44,033 bases of DNA from a virus, in IMG/VR virus record IMGVR_UViG_3300042544_000495, positions 1-44,033 of that record; one strand, 5' to 3'. A program made the position numbers and the translations under genes. The notes beneath the pieces were generated by a model. It saw only the letters and a list, made by a program, of their open reading frames with translations, was not told the origin of the DNA and did not search any database. This document shows, piece after piece, positions 41,454-44,033 of the stretch (positions are counted from its first letter, which is position 1; every line of letters starts with the position of its first letter).

Positions 41454-42296
41454 ATGTTATTAAAAAAAGGAGACAATAACGAAAACGTAAAGTTAATGCA
41501 ACAAAAGCTTGGTATCGAACCAGCTGTAACTAACTTTGGACCTAAAACTGAAGCGGCTGTTAAAGCTTGGCAATCAGCACATGGTTTAACCGCAGATGGT
41601 ATCGTAGGACCAGCAACTTGGGCAAAAATAATGGGAGAATCTACAGTAGTAGTTCCTCAACCAATTGTATCTGCACCAATAGCACCAGTAGGTGGATTGA
41701 AATTAGATAAACTTAAAGGACATATTCCTGATGCAGTTATCGCAATGATTCCTGATACTGCGGCTAAATTCCAAATTAATACTCCATTAAGATTAGCACA
41801 CTTCTTAGCACAATGTGGACATGAAAGTGGTGGATTTAGAGCAACGCAAGAGAACTTAAACTATTCAGCAAAAGGGTTGGCTGGTATCTTTAAAAAATAT
41901 TTCCCAACTGAAGCAGCAGCAGCTCCATATGCTAGACAACCACAAAAGATTGCATCTAAGGTATATGGTAATAGAATGGGTAACGGACCTGAATCAACTG
42001 GTGAAGGCTACAAATTTAGAGGTAGAGGGTATATCCAATTGACAGGTAAAGAAAACTATACTGCATTTGGTAAATCAATTGGTGAAGATATTATTTCAAA
42101 TCCTGATGTAGTAGCATCTAAGTACGCATTATTATCAGCAGCTTGGTTCTTTTCTAAAAATGGATTACATAAGATGGCAGATGAGGGAGCTAGTGATACA
42201 GTTGTAACAAAGATTACTAAAAGAGTAAACGGAGGAACAATCGGATTACCGGACAGAATCAAACACTTTAAAGAATATTACCATTTATTGGCATAA
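41454..42296 (+). CDS. Endolysin: peptidoglycan-binding domain plus GH19 hydrolase
   Basis: A 280-residue lysis enzyme. Residues 1-60 form a PG_binding_1 domain (KLMQQKLGI, FGPKTEAAVKAWQSAHGL, ADGIVGPATWAKI). A linker rich in Val and Pro follows (about 62-80). Residues about 85-280 are a glycoside hydrolase 19 (chitinase-like muramidase) domain: FLAQCGHESGGFRATQENLN with the likely catalytic Glu124, then RQPQKIASKVYGNRMGN, FRGRGYIQLTGKENY and TKRVNGG. There is no signal peptide or membrane anchor, so a holin or other export route is needed; no holin is recognisable nearby. The ATG has no Shine-Dalgarno and follows the previous stop by five bases. Its late position fits lysis. Confidence 0.9.
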   Translation: MLLKKGDNNENVKLMQQKLGIEPAVTNFGPKTEAAVKAWQSAHGLTADGIVGPATWAKIMGESTVVVPQPIVSAPIAPVGGLKLDKLKGHIPDAVIAMIPDTAAKFQINTPLRLAHFLAQCGHESGGFRATQENLNYSAKGLAGIFKKYFPTEAAAAPYARQPQKIASKVYGNRMGNGPESTGEGYKFRGRGYIQLTGKENYTAFGKSIGEDIISNPDVVASKYALLSAAWFFSKNGLHKMADEGASDTVVTKITKRVNGGTIGLPDRIKHFKEYYHLLA

Positions 42297-42298
42297 TA

Positions 42299-42332
42299 TT
42301 TGGTAGATTTGGAAAAATTTCGTATATTTATA
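42299..42332 (+). promoter_or_regulatory. Hybrid promoter: host-type and late motif superposed
   Basis: TTTG (42299-42302), 20 bases, TATATTTA (42323-42330) gives a host-type promoter. The same bases also contain ATATTTATA (42324-42332), the late motif. The gene could be transcribed both early and late from one site, 15 bases before the ATG. Confidence 0.65.
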
Positions 42333-42347
42333 GTATAAAGTAAAAAA

Positions 42348-43613
42348 ATGGCAAATATCAGATTAAAAGAATTATTAGAAGCTAATGTAGACCCTAAGTT
42401 AGTGGCTCGTAGCAAAGAGAGTGGTAAGTTGGTTTATTTCAAAACACCACAAGCTAAAAATGCAGCATTAAAAGCTGGGTCTCACTCAGACCCTAAAGCT
42501 GAAAAAGGTGGTAAATCTAAAGCAGATGTAAAACCAAATGATATGTTTGGTGGAGATTATGCAAAAAATAGAGGTGTTGCCGCTCCTAAAGCTGATCCTG
42601 TTATTGCAGTAGCATCTAGAGCTCAAATGGTCCCAAAAGCGGTAGCAGGTTGGGCAGATAAGAATGGTGTAGACCTTTCCAAAGTATCCGATGATTTAAA
42701 TTCAGGTAAGTTAAACGTATTTGATTTTATGACGGCCGTTAGTGGTATTCCTGGTAACAAATACGCTAAAGATATAATTGCTAAATATCCACAATCTGAT
42801 TCTAATATGAACTATTCACAATCAGTTAAACAAAATAATAATGATTCTGATGTAGATGGACAAACTGATGATGAATTGTACGATGCTTTATATGATATGG
42901 GATATGATTTTGGAAAATTTGGTAGTAAGAATTTTGATGAAGAAGGATTTGCTGATGCAGCAACAAATTTAGGTTATCGATATGATGCTAAAAATAAAGT
43001 ATGGAATCATAGAGATGAAATGGATGGAGATACTCCTAACACATCTAAATACGATGATACAAATTATTGGAAAGATGATGAATATAGTGATACGCAAGGA
43101 TATACTGGAGATGATGATGATTACGATGATGATAGCTGGGGAGATGATGTAAGACTTACATCGGATAGATTGAGCAAAGTAGAAAAAGCACTTGAAGATG
43201 ACTTAAATTTAAGAGGTAATGGATTTGAAACCACACGTGAAAGTAGTGGAGGTAGTGGTGGATGGGAAGGTCCTATGACAATCGTTTCTAAAGATGCAGA
43301 TTATAATGATGAAGATAATTTTATCAGTTTATCAGTAGGAAGTCCAAACAATGATGGTAAATTTTCAATCGTATTTGCAAATTCAAATGGTGAACCATAT
43401 TTTGAACCTAACTATGATGCACTTACTGGTGATATTGATTTAGAACCACAGCAGGCTTATAAAGTTACAAAGGCTTTAATGAAAATGCCTGAAGTTCAAA
43501 AGTTATTAAAAGGTGAAATAAATATAGATGAATTCAAACCTATATATGATAAATTGAAATCTAAATTTTCAAAAACGGAATCAACGAAACTAACATCAAT
43601 GATTAAAAAATAA
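42348..43613 (+). CDS. Acidic protein of unknown function
   Basis: A 421-residue protein. The start (VDPKLVARSKESGKLVYFKT, then AALKAGSHSDP) is a motif I recall from the N-termini of other large-phage proteins of unknown role. Residues about 60-110 are basic and Ala-rich, and about 165-265 are extremely acidic with many Asp and Tyr (GDDDDYDDDSWGDD), with no membrane segment. The C-terminal 140 residues look folded (MTIVSKDADYN, ISLSVGSPNNDGKFSIVFA). The acidic block might mimic DNA or bind divalent ions, but this is speculation. It has its own hybrid promoter and a strong terminator, so it is a single-gene unit between lysis and gp32. Confidence 0.65.
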   Translation: MANIRLKELLEANVDPKLVARSKESGKLVYFKTPQAKNAALKAGSHSDPKAEKGGKSKADVKPNDMFGGDYAKNRGVAAPKADPVIAVASRAQMVPKAVAGWADKNGVDLSKVSDDLNSGKLNVFDFMTAVSGIPGNKYAKDIIAKYPQSDSNMNYSQSVKQNNNDSDVDGQTDDELYDALYDMGYDFGKFGSKNFDEEGFADAATNLGYRYDAKNKVWNHRDEMDGDTPNTSKYDDTNYWKDDEYSDTQGYTGDDDDYDDDSWGDDVRLTSDRLSKVEKALEDDLNLRGNGFETTRESSGGSGGWEGPMTIVSKDADYNDEDNFISLSVGSPNNDGKFSIVFANSNGEPYFEPNYDALTGDIDLEPQQAYKVTKALMKMPEVQKLLKGEINIDEFKPIYDKLKSKFSKTESTKLTSMIKK

Positions 43614-43615
43614 CC

Positions 43616-43647
43616 AAAAGGGAGAAACTAAAAATTCTCCCTTTTTT
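43616..43647 (+). terminator. Rho-independent terminator before gp32
   Basis: AAAAGGGAGAA (43616-43626) pairs perfectly with TTCTCCCTTTT (43635-43645), 11 bp with an 8-base loop, followed by T to 43647. The -33 TTTG of the next promoter begins two bases later. Confidence 0.9.
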
Positions 43648-43648
43648 A

Positions 43649-43680
43649 TTTGGTAGAATGGAATAAATTTCGTATCTTTA
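43649..43680 (+). promoter_or_regulatory. Host-type promoter 1 upstream of gp32
   Basis: TTTG (43649-43652), 20 bases, TATCTTTA (43673-43680). It starts immediately after the terminator and gives a leader of about 170 bases to gp32. Confidence 0.75.
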
Positions 43681-43738
43681 CATTCTCTACAATCTATATA
43701 AATGCTTAAATCGGTTATAAAATATACTTCAAAAAAGA

Positions 43739-43770
43739 TTTGGAAAGTCCGATAAATTGTCGTATATTTG
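43739..43770 (+). promoter_or_regulatory. Host-type promoter 2 upstream of gp32
   Basis: TTTG (43739-43742), 20 bases, TATATTTG (43763-43770), a perfect consensus match. The second of two tandem promoters, giving a leader of about 80 bases. Confidence 0.8.
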
Positions 43771-43780
43771 TAATCTCTTA

Positions 43781-43789
43781 ATATTTATA
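43781..43789 (+). promoter_or_regulatory. Putative late promoter ATATTTATA in the gp32 leader
   Basis: An exact late motif downstream of the two host-type promoters, 67 bases before the gp32 ATG. Together the three sites would allow gp32 synthesis throughout infection. Confidence 0.45.
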
Positions 43790-43797
43790 TACATAGA

Positions 43798-43816
43798 GGG
43801 TGAAGGACACTCACCT
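43798..43816 (+). promoter_or_regulatory. Small hairpin in the gp32 leader
   Basis: GGTGA (43799-43803) pairs with TCACC (43811-43815), extended by one G-U pair, with the loop AGGACAC; an unstructured A-rich stretch then runs to the ATG. T4 gp32 represses its own translation by binding a folded leader followed by unstructured RNA, so a similar arrangement is possible but unproven. Confidence 0.3.
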
Positions 43817-43856
43817 AAATAAAACCATAAAACATAAACTCTTAAAACGTAAAAAA

Positions 43857-44033
43857 ATGGCTATTAACTTAGACGCAATCAGAGGTAGACTGAACAAACT
43901 ACAAAGCACAACTTCAAAGAAAGTAGAACTTTGGAAACCTGCTCCGGGCAAACACACTATTCGTTTAGTCCCTTACAAATTCAACAAAGAGAATCCTTTT
44001 ATTGAATTATTCTTTCACTACAACATTAACAAC
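43857..44033 (+). CDS. 32: Single-stranded-DNA-binding protein (gp32-like), 3' end outside the window
   Basis: The first 59 residues of a gp32-type protein that coats single-stranded DNA during replication, recombination and repair. The start MAINLDAIRGRLNKLQ is the short basic N-terminal arm used for cooperative binding between monomers. VELWKPAPGKHTIRLVPYKF and PFIELFFHYNIN follow the beginning of the OB-fold core, comparable to the T4 segment AVIRFLPSK and PFAILVNHGF. The zinc motif and acidic C-terminus lie beyond the window. Two tandem host-type promoters and a late motif precede it, and the gene marks the start of a replication module. Confidence 0.85.
   Translation, partial: MAINLDAIRGRLNKLQSTTSKKVELWKPAPGKHTIRLVPYKFNKENPFIELFFHYNINN

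Noticed and set aside
41449-42347. A holin partner for the endolysin
   Set aside because: I searched the adjacent genes and gaps for a short protein with one to three membrane segments and found none; it may lie elsewhere in the genome.

Overview
The window is a contiguous 44 kb piece of a T4-like (contractile-tailed) phage genome. It is AT-rich and every gene I can support lies on the + strand. The host is most likely a member of the Bacteroidota. Five promoters have exactly the host-type layout of that phylum (TTTG, 20 bases, TATNTTTR), few genes have a clear Shine-Dalgarno sequence, and the exported nuclease has a flavobacterial-looking signal peptide ending in SFGQ. Both ends of the window cut genes: an adhesin-like protein on the left and the gp32-type single-stranded-DNA-binding protein on the right.

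Layout. (1) 1-20463, fibre and adhesin module: a truncated structural protein, a 3369-residue fibre with two cupredoxin domains and about 1,040 residues of Thr-Ser-Gly repeats, a PKD/leucine-rich-repeat protein, a tail-fibre-type assembly chaperone, two small virion proteins, and a 2452-residue fibre with its own Thr-Ser-Gly array and a C-terminal S74 intramolecular chaperone. (2) 20468-33581, tail module: two small virion proteins, sheath (gp18), tube (gp19), gp26-like and gp51-like hub/chaperone proteins joined by a possible recoding site, a tape measure, a tube-cap-like protein, a LysM/gp53-like wedge protein, a large hub-like protein and a small conserved protein. (3) 33582-35993, an accessory block in the tail/late gene order: a complete tmRNA gene (ssrA) with its own host-type promoter and terminator, a divergent family A DNA polymerase-like protein, and a secreted DNA/RNA non-specific endonuclease. 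(4) 35993-43613: a 1397-residue protein with a ParB-like motif, a conserved hypothetical, a possible ADP-ribosyltransferase-like protein, a GH19 endolysin with a peptidoglycan-binding domain, and an acidic protein. (5) 43614-end: terminator, two host-type promoters and the start of gp32.

Regulation. Two promoter classes can be read directly. Host-type promoters (TTTG-N20-TATNTTTR) precede tmRNA, the polymerase-like gene, the acidic protein and gp32. A different motif, ATATTTATA, without a -33 element, lies 15-67 bases before the start codons of most virion and lysis genes and is probably the phage late promoter. Three clear rho-independent terminators follow gp19, the gp51-like gene and the acidic protein, and another ends tmRNA.

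Most notable items: the phage-borne tmRNA, which has the G3-U70 alanine identity pair and a tag ending ADYAVAA; the candidate +1/-2 frameshift at a run of seven T in the gp26/gp51-like pair; the exported nuclease with intact catalytic residues; copper-site cupredoxin domains in a tail fibre; and the very long Thr-Ser-Gly arrays shared by two fibres. Functions are assigned from motifs and gene order read by eye; no database search was run.
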